This document shows, piece by piece, positions 16,888 through 24,819 of a DNA stretch of 39,578 nt (the first letter of the stretch is position 1; each line of letters starts with the position of its first letter). The DNA is from Gammaproteobacteria bacterium (lineage in GTDB: Bacteria; Pseudomonadota; Gammaproteobacteria; Pseudomonadales; Cellvibrionaceae): assembly GCA_025362015.1 (NCBI GenBank), contig JANYIO010000289.1:1-39578 (forward strand), in the 5' to 3' direction. Both the position numbers and the translations under genes were made by a program. The notes under the pieces were generated by a model. That model was not told the origin of the DNA. It saw nothing but the letters and a program-made list of their open reading frames with translations, and searched no databases.

Positions 16888-17910
16888 ATGTGGAGTGCTC
16901 TTACACCCACTCGTGTTTTTGAAAAAGTTGATTGCGATATTTTCAATAAGGAAATTGTTGCAGCAAATCAGCCGGCCATTATTAAAGGATTAGTGGCCGA
17001 TTGGCCGCTTGTTGCCTTGGCTAATCAGTCGCCAGCAAAGTTGTGTGAGCACTTCGAGCAAGCTGCTCAGCAAGAGCTGATAGAAACCTGGTGGGGATCG
17101 CCGGAAATGAAAGGTAGGTTTTTTTATAACGATGATATAAAAACCCACAACTTTGAGAAAAAAAGGATCACGATTTCCGAATTGTTGAATTGCCTATTAG
17201 CGACAGTGGGAGTGCAAGCTGCGCCACATATTTTCGCGGGCTGTGTTGATATAGCCAAATACATGCCAGGAGTGCTTGAACACATTAGTGCCCCTATACT
17301 CAGTCATGTTGATTATAAAATAGCAAATTTATGGATTGGCAATCGTACACGAACAGCTGCGCATTGGGATATGCCACAAAATTTAGCCTGTGTGGTTTCC
17401 GGCCGAAGGCGCTTCATTACGTTTCCTATTACACAATTAAAAAATCTTTATTTCGGGCCCATTAATAATACGCTCGCCGGGCAAGCAACTAGCTTGGTTG
17501 ATTTTTATAATCCTGATTTTGAGCGCTTTCCGTTATTTAAAGAAGCTTTGCAATATGCCGAGGTAGCTGAGCTAGAAGCAGGCGATGCGCTCTACATGCC
17601 GAGCATGCGCATTCATCATGTTGAATCGCTGGATAATTTTGGTGCAATGATTAATTTTTGGTGGCGAGCGAAAGATGATTTTTTACCAACACCCTCATTC
17701 ACTTTATGCCATGCCTTGTTAACTTTGCGGGAATTGCCTATTGCCGAAAGAAAAGCATGGCGTGAGGTTTTCGATCATTACATATTTGATTACGAGGTGA
17801 ACGACATTGCGCATATTCCAGAATCGGCGCGCGGAATTTTGGGAAAGTTAACCCCCGAAGTTCAGCAACAGATCAGCGCGATGGTTTTAAAGTCATTGAG
17901 CGTTCAATAG
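16888..17910 (+). CDS. Cupin-like (JmjC/cupin_8) domain protein
   Basis: 340 residues from the ATG at 16888, which has GGAG six to seven bases upstream. An ATG at 16876 overlaps the previous stop but would leave that site inside the gene. A double-stranded beta-helix fold is indicated by H159-x-D161 (AHWDMPQNL), the GRRRFITFP strand, and His 243/244 (MRIHHVESL), a Fe(II) His-Asp-His arrangement as in 2-oxoglutarate dioxygenases of the JmjC/FIH type. It may hydroxylate a protein or small molecule. Cupin_8 genes repeatedly occur beside TBDRs and halogenase-like genes in Caulobacterales, Xanthomonadales and Alteromonadales, with unknown function. The gene is tightly linked to halogenase 2 and lies 93 bp before the GH97 gene. 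Confidence 0.82.
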   Translation: MWSALTPTRVFEKVDCDIFNKEIVAANQPAIIKGLVADWPLVALANQSPAKLCEHFEQAAQQELIETWWGSPEMKGRFFYNDDIKTHNFEKKRITISELLNCLLATVGVQAAPHIFAGCVDIAKYMPGVLEHISAPILSHVDYKIANLWIGNRTRTAAHWDMPQNLACVVSGRRRFITFPITQLKNLYFGPINNTLAGQATSLVDFYNPDFERFPLFKEALQYAEVAELEAGDALYMPSMRIHHVESLDNFGAMINFWWRAKDDFLPTPSFTLCHALLTLRELPIAERKAWREVFDHYIFDYEVNDIAHIPESARGILGKLTPEVQQQISAMVLKSLSVQ

Positions 17911-18003
17911 CAGATTTCCAGAAGTCCCCTAATGTTTTAAATAGCCGTATCCACTAGAGTGCGGCATACAATAAATTTCACATTAAAAAATAGAGAGTAA
18001 GTC

Positions 18004-20076
18004 ATGAAATTTTCAGTATTAAACGTCGTCGCAGAATTATTTTTATTTTTGCTTTTTTTTTCAAGTGTAAATGTTTTCGCAGAAACAAAATCAATAACGT
18101 CACCTGATGGTAATGTATTCGTTGATGTTAGCGATGAGGGCGGCGTGCCTGCTTACTCTGTGCAATATCGCGGTCAACCCATTATTAAAAAATCTAGCTT
18201 AGGCTTGGAATTTAAAGAGCTTGAAGGTTTTGTTCGCCATTTACACATTGTTAAGGCAGGCATTACTAGCAGCAATACCACTTGGGTGCAGCCTTGGGGT
18301 GAACGTAAAAATGTGCGCGATAACCATAAGGAATTAGTGGTTGAATTTTCACAAATGCAAAAACCTTTTCAATATTTTAATTTGCACGTTAAAGTATTTG
18401 ACGATGGTGTAGGGTTTCGTTATGAAGTGCCAAAGCAAGACGGTTTAGGCACTGTTGATATCGTCGATGAAAAAACTGAATTTGTGATTGCGAATAGTGA
18501 TACTACAACCGCTTATTGGATTCCTGGTCGCGCTCCTACAATTGACGAATATTTGTATAACACTACTCCTTTAGCAAGCATGCCGCGTGCGCAAACACCT
18601 ATGACAATGAAGTTGGCGTCTGGTGTGCATCTGTCTATTCATGAAGCGGCACTAGTGGATTACGCGGCCATGACTCTGGAGCAAAAACATCCCGGGCAAT
18701 TAAAAGCTGATTTAACTCCCTGGTACGACGGCATTCGTGTTAAAACTCAAACACCTTTTGTTACACCCTGGCGTTCAATTCAAATTGCACCCAACGCAGT
18801 CGGCTTATTAAATTCCAATTTAATTTTAAATTTAAATGAGCCGAATAAATTAGGTGATGTGAGTTGGGTAAAGCCGGGAAAATATATTGGTATTTGGTGG
18901 GCGATGCATTTGAATGCGTTAACCTGGCATTCCGGTGAGCAACATGGAGCCACAACCGAGCGCACCAAATCCTATATGGATTTTGCAGAAAAATATGGTT
19001 TTTCCGGTGTGCTGGTTGAAGGTTGGAATCAAGGGTGGGATGTGGATTGGGTAGCGGACGGTTCGTCTTTCAGTTTTACAAAATCTTACGTGGATTTTAA
19101 TTTGGCAGAAGTCACCGCTTATGGAAAAGCAAAAAAAGTAAAACTAATTGGTCATCATGAAACTGGTTGCTCGGTTACCAATTATAAAAACCAAATGGCA
19201 GATGCATTTGATTTGTACCAAAAAATGGGCGTCGAACAAGTTAAAACGGGTTACGTTACTGATCACGATAAATGTTCGCGCATTGATGATAATGGTGTTG
19301 TGCGTAATGAGTGGCATGACGGCCAATTTATGGTGAATGAATATCTTCGCTCGGTTACTGAAGCAGCCAAACGTCATATCAGCATTGACACCCATGAGCC
19401 AATTAAAGACACGGGTTTGCGTCGTACCTACCCTAATTGGATTTCTCGTGAAGGCGCACGCGGTCAAGAATACAACGCGCCCTGGTCGCCAGTTTCCAAT
19501 CCGCCTGAGCACACGGTGATGCTCGCCTTTACTCGCATGCTGAGCGGCCCTATGGATTACACCCCTGGGATTTTTAATATGGCGCCCTCAGGTTTGAATG
19601 CAGAACGCCGCGTTAAAAATACTCTCGCTAAAGAATTGGCTTTGTACGTTGTGCTTTATAGTCCAGTGCAAATGGCTGCAGATTTGCCGGAAAATTATTT
19701 GGCAAAAGATGGCAAAACAATTCGTCCTGGCTTCCAATTTATTATGGATATGACAACCGATTGGGAGGAAAGTAAAGCGCTTGCTGGTGAGGTGGGCGAT
19801 TACGTTGCCTACGCGCGAAAAAAACGCAATAGTAACGACTGGTTTCTGGGTGCGATTACCGACGAAAATGCACGAAAACTTTCCCTTAAGTTAGATTTCC
19901 TGGATGCTAACAAAAGCTATACCGCAGAAATTTACCGCGACGGTGCTCAAGTGGATTGGAAAACCCATCCCTATGACCTTATTGTTGAAAAGAAAACGGT
20001 GAAGCGTACCGATACGCTGGATGTATCGCTAGCGGCTAGTGGTGGGGTAGCTATTCGTTTTGCCGTGAAAAAATAA
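18004..20076 (+). CDS. GH97 alpha-glucosidase, SusB-like
   Basis: 690 residues; start preceded by AGAGAGTAAG. The signal peptide is about 1-27 (SVNVFAET), giving a periplasmic enzyme with no lipobox. The N-terminal beta-sandwich (residues 28-300) leads to a TIM barrel (GFSGVLVEGWNQGWD) and a C-terminal sandwich. E386 in GHHETG, E465 in THEPIKD and E489 in GQEYN correspond to the Glu set of inverting SusB (439, 508, 532); the 24-residue spacing of the last two is the same. The retaining GH97 subgroup has an Asp nucleophile and lacks these. It likely converts imported malto- or nigero-oligosaccharides to glucose. Ca2+ dependence is expected from the family. Confidence 0.9.
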   Translation: MKFSVLNVVAELFLFLLFFSSVNVFAETKSITSPDGNVFVDVSDEGGVPAYSVQYRGQPIIKKSSLGLEFKELEGFVRHLHIVKAGITSSNTTWVQPWGERKNVRDNHKELVVEFSQMQKPFQYFNLHVKVFDDGVGFRYEVPKQDGLGTVDIVDEKTEFVIANSDTTTAYWIPGRAPTIDEYLYNTTPLASMPRAQTPMTMKLASGVHLSIHEAALVDYAAMTLEQKHPGQLKADLTPWYDGIRVKTQTPFVTPWRSIQIAPNAVGLLNSNLILNLNEPNKLGDVSWVKPGKYIGIWWAMHLNALTWHSGEQHGATTERTKSYMDFAEKYGFSGVLVEGWNQGWDVDWVADGSSFSFTKSYVDFNLAEVTAYGKAKKVKLIGHHETGCSVTNYKNQMADAFDLYQKMGVEQVKTGYVTDHDKCSRIDDNGVVRNEWHDGQFMVNEYLRSVTEAAKRHISIDTHEPIKDTGLRRTYPNWISREGARGQEYNAPWSPVSNPPEHTVMLAFTRMLSGPMDYTPGIFNMAPSGLNAERRVKNTLAKELALYVVLYSPVQMAADLPENYLAKDGKTIRPGFQFIMDMTTDWEESKALAGEVGDYVAYARKKRNSNDWFLGAITDENARKLSLKLDFLDANKSYTAEIYRDGAQVDWKTHPYDLIVEKKTVKRTDTLDVSLAASGGVAIRFAVKK

Positions 20077-20210
20077 AACTACTATTAAGTCATTTGTACG
20101 ATACGGCAAGCGCAGTAATCAGGCAAAGGTTTCTTATTGGCACCTCCGAAAATTCAATTGCGTGTAATATCAAAGGATGCGTTGAGAAGCTTTGTCATGC
20201 GGTTGAAACA

Positions 20211-20224
20211 TACATACGTATTCA
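20211..20224. promoter_or_regulatory. Operator-like palindrome F
   Basis: TACATACGTATTCA, the inverse-oriented form of site G, 30 bp start to start from it, in the convergent gap. Confidence 0.65.
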
Positions 20225-20234
20225 GTTTTGTGCG

Positions 20235-20263
20235 TTGGCATGAATACGTATGTAGATGATTGT
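20235..20263 (+). promoter_or_regulatory. Orphan promoter overlapping operator G
   Basis: Operator G is TGAATACGTATGTA at 20241-20254. It is preceded by TTGGCA (20235-20240) and followed, with a 17-bp spacer, by GATTGT (20258-20263), forming a possible -35/-10 pair. Positions 20241-20263 are identical over 23 bp to the region upstream of the pullulanase gene (24706-24728, minus strand), which also sets its direction as plus. The -10 is weak. Confidence 0.55.
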
Positions 20264-20265
20264 GT

Positions 20266-20448
20266 GGTTTAGATGACGCGCTTAAAATCCTTACATCAAA
20301 GTTTTCGCCAGTTTTGAATGTTTTTAGGATGTTGAGAGTAGTTATTCTTAAAGGCTTTAAGGGTTTTGAAAGTTTTGATGTTATGCTTGAGTTTTTCCTC
20401 CTTGTATCCTTGTTATATTTTAAGCGCAGTTTTACTGCGCTTTTTTTT
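20266..20448 (+). ncRNA. Candidate regulated small RNA (or relic transcript)
   Basis: A transcript from promoter G would be about 175-185 nt and end at the perfect terminator at 20422-20448. It contains no credible ORF. CATCAAA (20294-20300) can pair with TTTGATG (20374-20380). A C/U-rich segment with TCCTCCTT (20396-20403) is complementary to a Shine-Dalgarno sequence. The exact 5' end is a guess. The alternative is the leftover 5' region of a gene that was deleted or inverted. Confidence 0.3.
20422..20448 (+). terminator. Perfect rho-independent terminator
   Basis: Stem AAGCGCAGT / ACTGCGCTT (20422-20430, 20434-20442) with a TTT loop and T8 tail. It is 346 nt beyond the GH97 stop, so it may serve that operon, the candidate small RNA, or both. 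Confidence 0.85.
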
Positions 20449-20627
20449 GTGTAAATTTCCGCTTTCTATTTTCCGTGCGCACTGGTTGTATTTTTTAATC
20501 GGCTTTATTCTGCCGGGTACACTACAGTGGGTAGAGGCGACAGCCAGCTTGCGAAAAGGGTGTAGACGACGGTGCAGAAGAGGTGCGAGTTTTTTTGGAG
20601 TAGCCAGGTTGAATCGTAAACGTAAAC

Positions 20628-20659
20628 AATAAAAAAGGCGCAGAGGCACCTTTTTTATT
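20628..20659 (-). terminator. Terminator of the pullulanase gene
   Basis: AATAAAAAAGGCGC / GCACCTTTTTTATT inverted repeat with one C-A mismatch, 22 bp after the minus-strand stop. It can act in both directions. Confidence 0.65.
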
Positions 20660-20680
20660 GTGGATAACATTTTAATAGAG

Positions 20681-23600
20681 TTAAATTGTTCGTGCCCGCA
20701 CTCTACATAAACCCACAATACCTAAACCTATGAGCAGGTCAAACAAACTATTCAATGCGCCACCACTTTTTTTATGTTTTGCCGGTGGAGTGCTGCCTGC
20801 TGATAATGATGGTTGTTTAGTGGCAACAAAAACTGCTGTAGTGCGTGCAGGTACAGTGAATATACCGGTAGCATTATCGACAGTAGATTGTTTAATAATT
20901 GAATCTGTTGAAGTTGCCTGGGTCGTGTGAAGTGCAAAATCAGTACCTTTTAATTCTGTTAATTTAATCGCTTTAGTACTGGTATTGGCGTTGAAAATGA
21001 CGACTATATCTTCTGCGTTGGGGTCAATGTTTGCTGCAGTATCTTTTAAATTCATGACTACAATGCCTGGCATTTGGCTTACGCCCGTGTTGTAAAATTT
21101 CACTACACTGTTAATTTGCTCGGCGGTTTCCAAGCGAAATAATTTTGAACTTTTGCGAATTTTTAACAGCTCAATGGTAGCTTCGCGAGTGCGTGTAATA
21201 TCTCCGGGTGTGGGCATTAATGCTGCATTCGCTAGTCTTGGTTTCATGATGCTCCAAGTGGTTTGATTTTTATCTGCTAATGGCACACCTCTGCCCCAAC
21301 CATTTTGTTGATAGGTAAAATCAAGGATGTTAAACCAATCGCCAGAATCGTAGCTATCACGATCAAACGATTTGGAGCGCAACATATCTTGGCCAGCATG
21401 GAGAAATGGTATGCCTTGCGCTAAGAGCACCAAAGAGTTACCTAGGTTTTGCATGCGAACGCGATCTGCCATGCTCGTATTTATTGGTGCTTTGTATTGG
21501 ATCATGTCAAAAAAAGTTTCACTATCGTGCGCTTCAATATAGTTAATTGTTTCTGACGGGTCTTGCGTGTATCCGGTGCCTTCCACTTCAGAGCCTTTTA
21601 CTATTGCACCTGTGCGGTCGGTAAAACTGAAGTTGGCGAGGGAGCCTGCCAGAACAATTTTTAATTTATCTTCTGCTTTTAGCAAAGCAACTTTGGCGGT
21701 ATCGCCCGCGGTATTTTCAGCGTTAGGTGCGGTATATAAACCCGATACGAAGCTTTGGCTTTTCGATAATTGGCTGCCAGTATCGCAACAACCACCGCCA
21801 CGCACCAAGTCACGAATCCGATCATTAAATGTGCCCACGCCAGTACCGCTCATGTTGCCAATAGACGCTTGCGTGAATCGAGAATCATCAGCCGTTTCAC
21901 CAAAATTCCAACCTTCACCGTAAAAATAAATTTTGCTGCCATCAACACCATTATCGGCAAGGGTGAGGTTTTGTAATTCGGTTTTGATTTTTACAATATT
22001 GTCTTTGGTGTGGTGACCCATAATGTCGTAACGAAATCCATCGACTTTATATTGCGTTGCCCATATTTTCATTGAATCTAACATGAGTTTTTCCATCATG
22101 GTATTTTCACTGGCGGTGTTTGAACAGCATGTGCTGGTTTCAATATCGCCTACTGCATTTAAACGGTGGTAATAAGTGGGCACCACTTTATCTAACACTG
22201 ATGTATCGTTTTGGAAGGCTGCACTGGTGTGGTTGTAAACAACATCCATTACTACACGCAAGCCGGATTTATTTAAACTTGCCACCATCGCACGAAATTC
22301 TTTAATGCGTTTTACGCCTTCTGGATCTGTGGCATAACTACCCTCTGGCACCGTGTAATGAAATGGGTCGTAACACCAGTTAAAGCCATCTTCACGGCGA
22401 ATAGCTTCAACGGCGGCTTGTTGTGATTCGCTGTCGGGTGCATAGAGTGACAAGTTATCAGTTATGGTTTTTTGTTTTGCTTTTACTTCATTGACCGTCG
22501 CACAATCATATGCGGGCAATAAATGTATATGCGTTAAACCAGCAGCAGCCAAGCTTTTTAAATGCTTCATGCCGTTTGAATTGTTTTCGTTAAATGCCAT
22601 AAAAGTACCGCGCTCATTTTCTGGCACAGTGCTATCGGTAATACTAAAATCACGAATATGCAATTCATAAATGACGATATCTTCCGGTGCATTTAATTCA
22701 GGCTTTGTCAGCGTACTCCAGCCATCGGGTTGTAAGTCTGCATCGTTTAAATTAACCAACATGCTGCGTTTGCCGTTGGTTGATAGGCCAATACTGTAAG
22801 GATCTGTCACCCAGTTATGTTCGATGTGACCAGTGTTGCGCGCGAAAACTTCTACTTCGTATAAATAATATTTCCGATTCCAGCTCGCATCACCAACAGC
22901 AGACCATACTCCGGTTGCAGCATCTGCAGCCATATCAACTACTGCGGCTTCGGTCGTGGTGGTTGCATCATTATAAATATGAACTTTTACAGATTTTGCA
23001 GTGGGCGCCCACAGCTTCAGCGTAGGAGCATCACCAGCATAAATAACACCAAGCTCTCCTGAGTACGCAAATAAATCATCGAGCGCGCCCGCAAATTGTA
23101 ATGCAGTGGCCTCCAATAAATTGCCCTTAGGCCCCGTTGCAGATACGGCAATTTGTTGCTTTAAAATAGTTGGTAATTTTGTTGCATCAGCCGGAGAAAC
23201 TTTATACACGGCAAGATTTTTTAAATGACGGTATTTTATTTTTAATGCCTCACTTAAACCATTTGGGTCATAGGTGAGCGAAATAGAATCACCACCTTCA
23301 ATGCCGTCCGGGCTGGAAGTTAAACTCCCGTCCGCTGAGAAATATAATTTTACCGCCGCAGTTGCGGCAAGCGCGCTTGGCAGCACCATTGCAATAGTGT
23401 CGCGGCTTAACCAATAAGCTTTTGCGGTTTTTACATTGCCCGCAATCACTTCATCACCGATATACACTTTGTGGCGAGCGGCGTCGTAAGTAAAAAATAC
23501 TTTTTGATTTTCGGTGGTTACGCTGAATGCAATATTGTTGCCGTTATCGCCATAACTTTCATCCCAGGTTTCATTGAGAGCAACTTTTGCTTCGTAACTG

Positions 23601-24541
23601 CCAACTGGTAAAGCGGTTGTAGAAAATGTGTAAAGGCCGCTGCCATCTATATCTTGTAACCAGGTTTTCATACAATCTGGTTGCCAATCACCTGGGCAGC
23701 CCAGTGCTGCTTGAAAATTACCAACCGCTGTTGCTATAACAGAATTGACATTATCGGCAACCCAATGCGTTTTATGACTGTAATAAAATTTTACATTGCG
23801 TGGGCTGGCTAGGATGAGAGGAATATTAGCGCCGCCAGATTTTGCATTAGCGCCGTAATTTTCTGCCCAGGACGCATTCAATGCTGCTTTGTATTGCCAA
23901 TTTCCAGCGGGTACCATAAAAGTTTGTTGCCAAATTTTGTCGCCATCTTCCAGCGATAATTGCGTTTGAGTACAGGCTATATCCCAATTGTTGCCGCAGC
24001 CTAATATTGTTTGTAAATCGCCAACAATAGTTACTGATGCAGGTTGTGGAATCTCTGGCACTACTACTGGGCCACCTCCGCCCCCACCATCACCTTGTGA
24101 ATTATCGGTCACTAGGTGCGTAACTTCATCGTATTTAAATGTTACGGTTTTATCGGCGGTAAGTGTGAAGCTAGCGTTACTTAAGCTTAATGCGTAGCCA
24201 TAACTTTCAGCCCAGGAATCGTCTAACGCAATTTTATATTCGTATGTTCCTGCAGGAATCAAAAAAGAACCAGACCACTCAGTGCCATTTTTAGTGAGGT
24301 GTGTTATGTCACATGTTGGCTGCCAATTGCCGGAGCACCCTAATATAGATTGCATCGTCCCCGCCGCAGTCACGGACGATGGCGATGCAGTTACATAGGT
24401 GGCCCAGCAGCTCGAAAGTAGCAGCGCACATTGGGCTATTGTTATTTTTATTGTTGAGATTTTTATTGCTGGCCTTTTCATTGCTGGCCTTTTCATTGCC
24501 GAGCTTTTCATTACCGGGCTTTTCATTATCGAGCTTTCCAT
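20681..24541 (-). CDS. Large pullulanase (GH13) with X25-like modules and GlyGly-CTERM tail
   Basis: 1,286 residues from the ATG at 24541; GAGGTG lies 8 bases upstream, so the GTG within it is not the start. The N-terminus is an unusual five-residue Met-Lys repeat before a hydrophobic stretch ending LLLSSC, a possible lipobox. Three X25-like modules follow (LGCSGNW, LGCGNNW, LGCPGDW). Next come a pullulanase N2-like domain, a CBM48 (LKLWAPTAKSVKVHIYN) and a GH13 barrel: DVVYNHT, nucleophile D839 (GFRYDIM), acid/base E876 (YGEGW), D1006 (EAHDSE). The C-terminus is Ser-Gly-Gly, a hydrophobic helix and basic residues (GLCRVRART), as in GlyGly-CTERM/rhombosortase substrates. It cuts alpha-1,6 bonds, probably at the surface after type II secretion. 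Operator H lies upstream. Confidence 0.9.
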   Translation of the reverse strand: MESSIMKSPVMKSSAMKRPAMKRPAIKISTIKITIAQCALLLSSCWATYVTASPSSVTAAGTMQSILGCSGNWQPTCDITHLTKNGTEWSGSFLIPAGTYEYKIALDDSWAESYGYALSLSNASFTLTADKTVTFKYDEVTHLVTDNSQGDGGGGGGPVVVPEIPQPASVTIVGDLQTILGCGNNWDIACTQTQLSLEDGDKIWQQTFMVPAGNWQYKAALNASWAENYGANAKSGGANIPLILASPRNVKFYYSHKTHWVADNVNSVIATAVGNFQAALGCPGDWQPDCMKTWLQDIDGSGLYTFSTTALPVGSYEAKVALNETWDESYGDNGNNIAFSVTTENQKVFFTYDAARHKVYIGDEVIAGNVKTAKAYWLSRDTIAMVLPSALAATAAVKLYFSADGSLTSSPDGIEGGDSISLTYDPNGLSEALKIKYRHLKNLAVYKVSPADATKLPTILKQQIAVSATGPKGNLLEATALQFAGALDDLFAYSGELGVIYAGDAPTLKLWAPTAKSVKVHIYNDATTTTEAAVVDMAADAATGVWSAVGDASWNRKYYLYEVEVFARNTGHIEHNWVTDPYSIGLSTNGKRSMLVNLNDADLQPDGWSTLTKPELNAPEDIVIYELHIRDFSITDSTVPENERGTFMAFNENNSNGMKHLKSLAAAGLTHIHLLPAYDCATVNEVKAKQKTITDNLSLYAPDSESQQAAVEAIRREDGFNWCYDPFHYTVPEGSYATDPEGVKRIKEFRAMVASLNKSGLRVVMDVVYNHTSAAFQNDTSVLDKVVPTYYHRLNAVGDIETSTCCSNTASENTMMEKLMLDSMKIWATQYKVDGFRYDIMGHHTKDNIVKIKTELQNLTLADNGVDGSKIYFYGEGWNFGETADDSRFTQASIGNMSGTGVGTFNDRIRDLVRGGGCCDTGSQLSKSQSFVSGLYTAPNAENTAGDTAKVALLKAEDKLKIVLAGSLANFSFTDRTGAIVKGSEVEGTGYTQDPSETINYIEAHDSETFFDMIQYKAPINTSMADRVRMQNLGNSLVLLAQGIPFLHAGQDMLRSKSFDRDSYDSGDWFNILDFTYQQNGWGRGVPLADKNQTTWSIMKPRLANAALMPTPGDITRTREATIELLKIRKSSKLFRLETAEQINSVVKFYNTGVSQMPGIVVMNLKDTAANIDPNAEDIVVIFNANTSTKAIKLTELKGTDFALHTTQATSTDSIIKQSTVDNATGIFTVPARTTAVFVATKQPSLSAGSTPPAKHKKSGGALNSLFDLLIGLGIVGLCRVRARTI
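24451..24540. repeat. 15-bp tandem repeats in the start region of the pullulanase gene
   Basis: Six 15-bp units from TTGTTGAGATTTTTA through two identical TTGCTGGCCTTTTCA copies to degenerate ones. On the coding strand most units supply an ATG and encode MKRPA/MKSSA-type peptides. The same unit family occurs upstream of the amylase gene at 26828-26917. Confidence 0.8.
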
Positions 24542-24714
24542 TATTGTCACCTCAGGATTTTTTATAAGAAATGTAAAAATAGCGATGCCACTAAAGTGGT
24601 AATCGTAAATAAATAACGAGCATTAAATTTTTTATAAAAAACATTGCGGCAGTGCGCGCCGCATGGTCTTTTGTGGATTGATAATATGCCTGCTTATGTG
24701 TTAGAACAATCATC

Positions 24715-24728
24715 TACATACGTATTCA
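24715..24728. promoter_or_regulatory. Operator-like palindrome H (pullulanase)
   Basis: TACATACGTATTCA, 174 bp upstream of the pullulanase start, with GATTGT three bases downstream on the minus strand. An extremely AT-rich stretch (about 24729-24815) adjoins it, between the amylase stop and this site. Confidence 0.7.
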
Positions 24729-24819
24729 TTTTTCTATTTATTTTTATAAAATAAAAAAAATACATAGAAATACAAATATAAAAATATTTATATTTGCTAT
24801 TAAATTATTATTTATTTAT

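Larger units (their letters stand above)
20077..20680. other. Convergent intergenic gap with orphan operators
   Basis: 604 bp between the ends of GH97 (+) and the pullulanase (-), so no promoter is expected here. It nevertheless holds operators F and G, a promoter-like element, a plus-strand terminator at 20422-20448 and a minus-strand terminator at 20628-20659. 20077-20210 and 20449-20627 show nothing recognisable; short ORFs there lack ribosome binding sites. Confidence 0.6.

Noticed and set aside
20260-20454. 64-codon ORF in the convergent gap
   Set aside because: It would start with a TTG inside the putative -10 and read through the terminator stem and T-run; no ribosome binding site.
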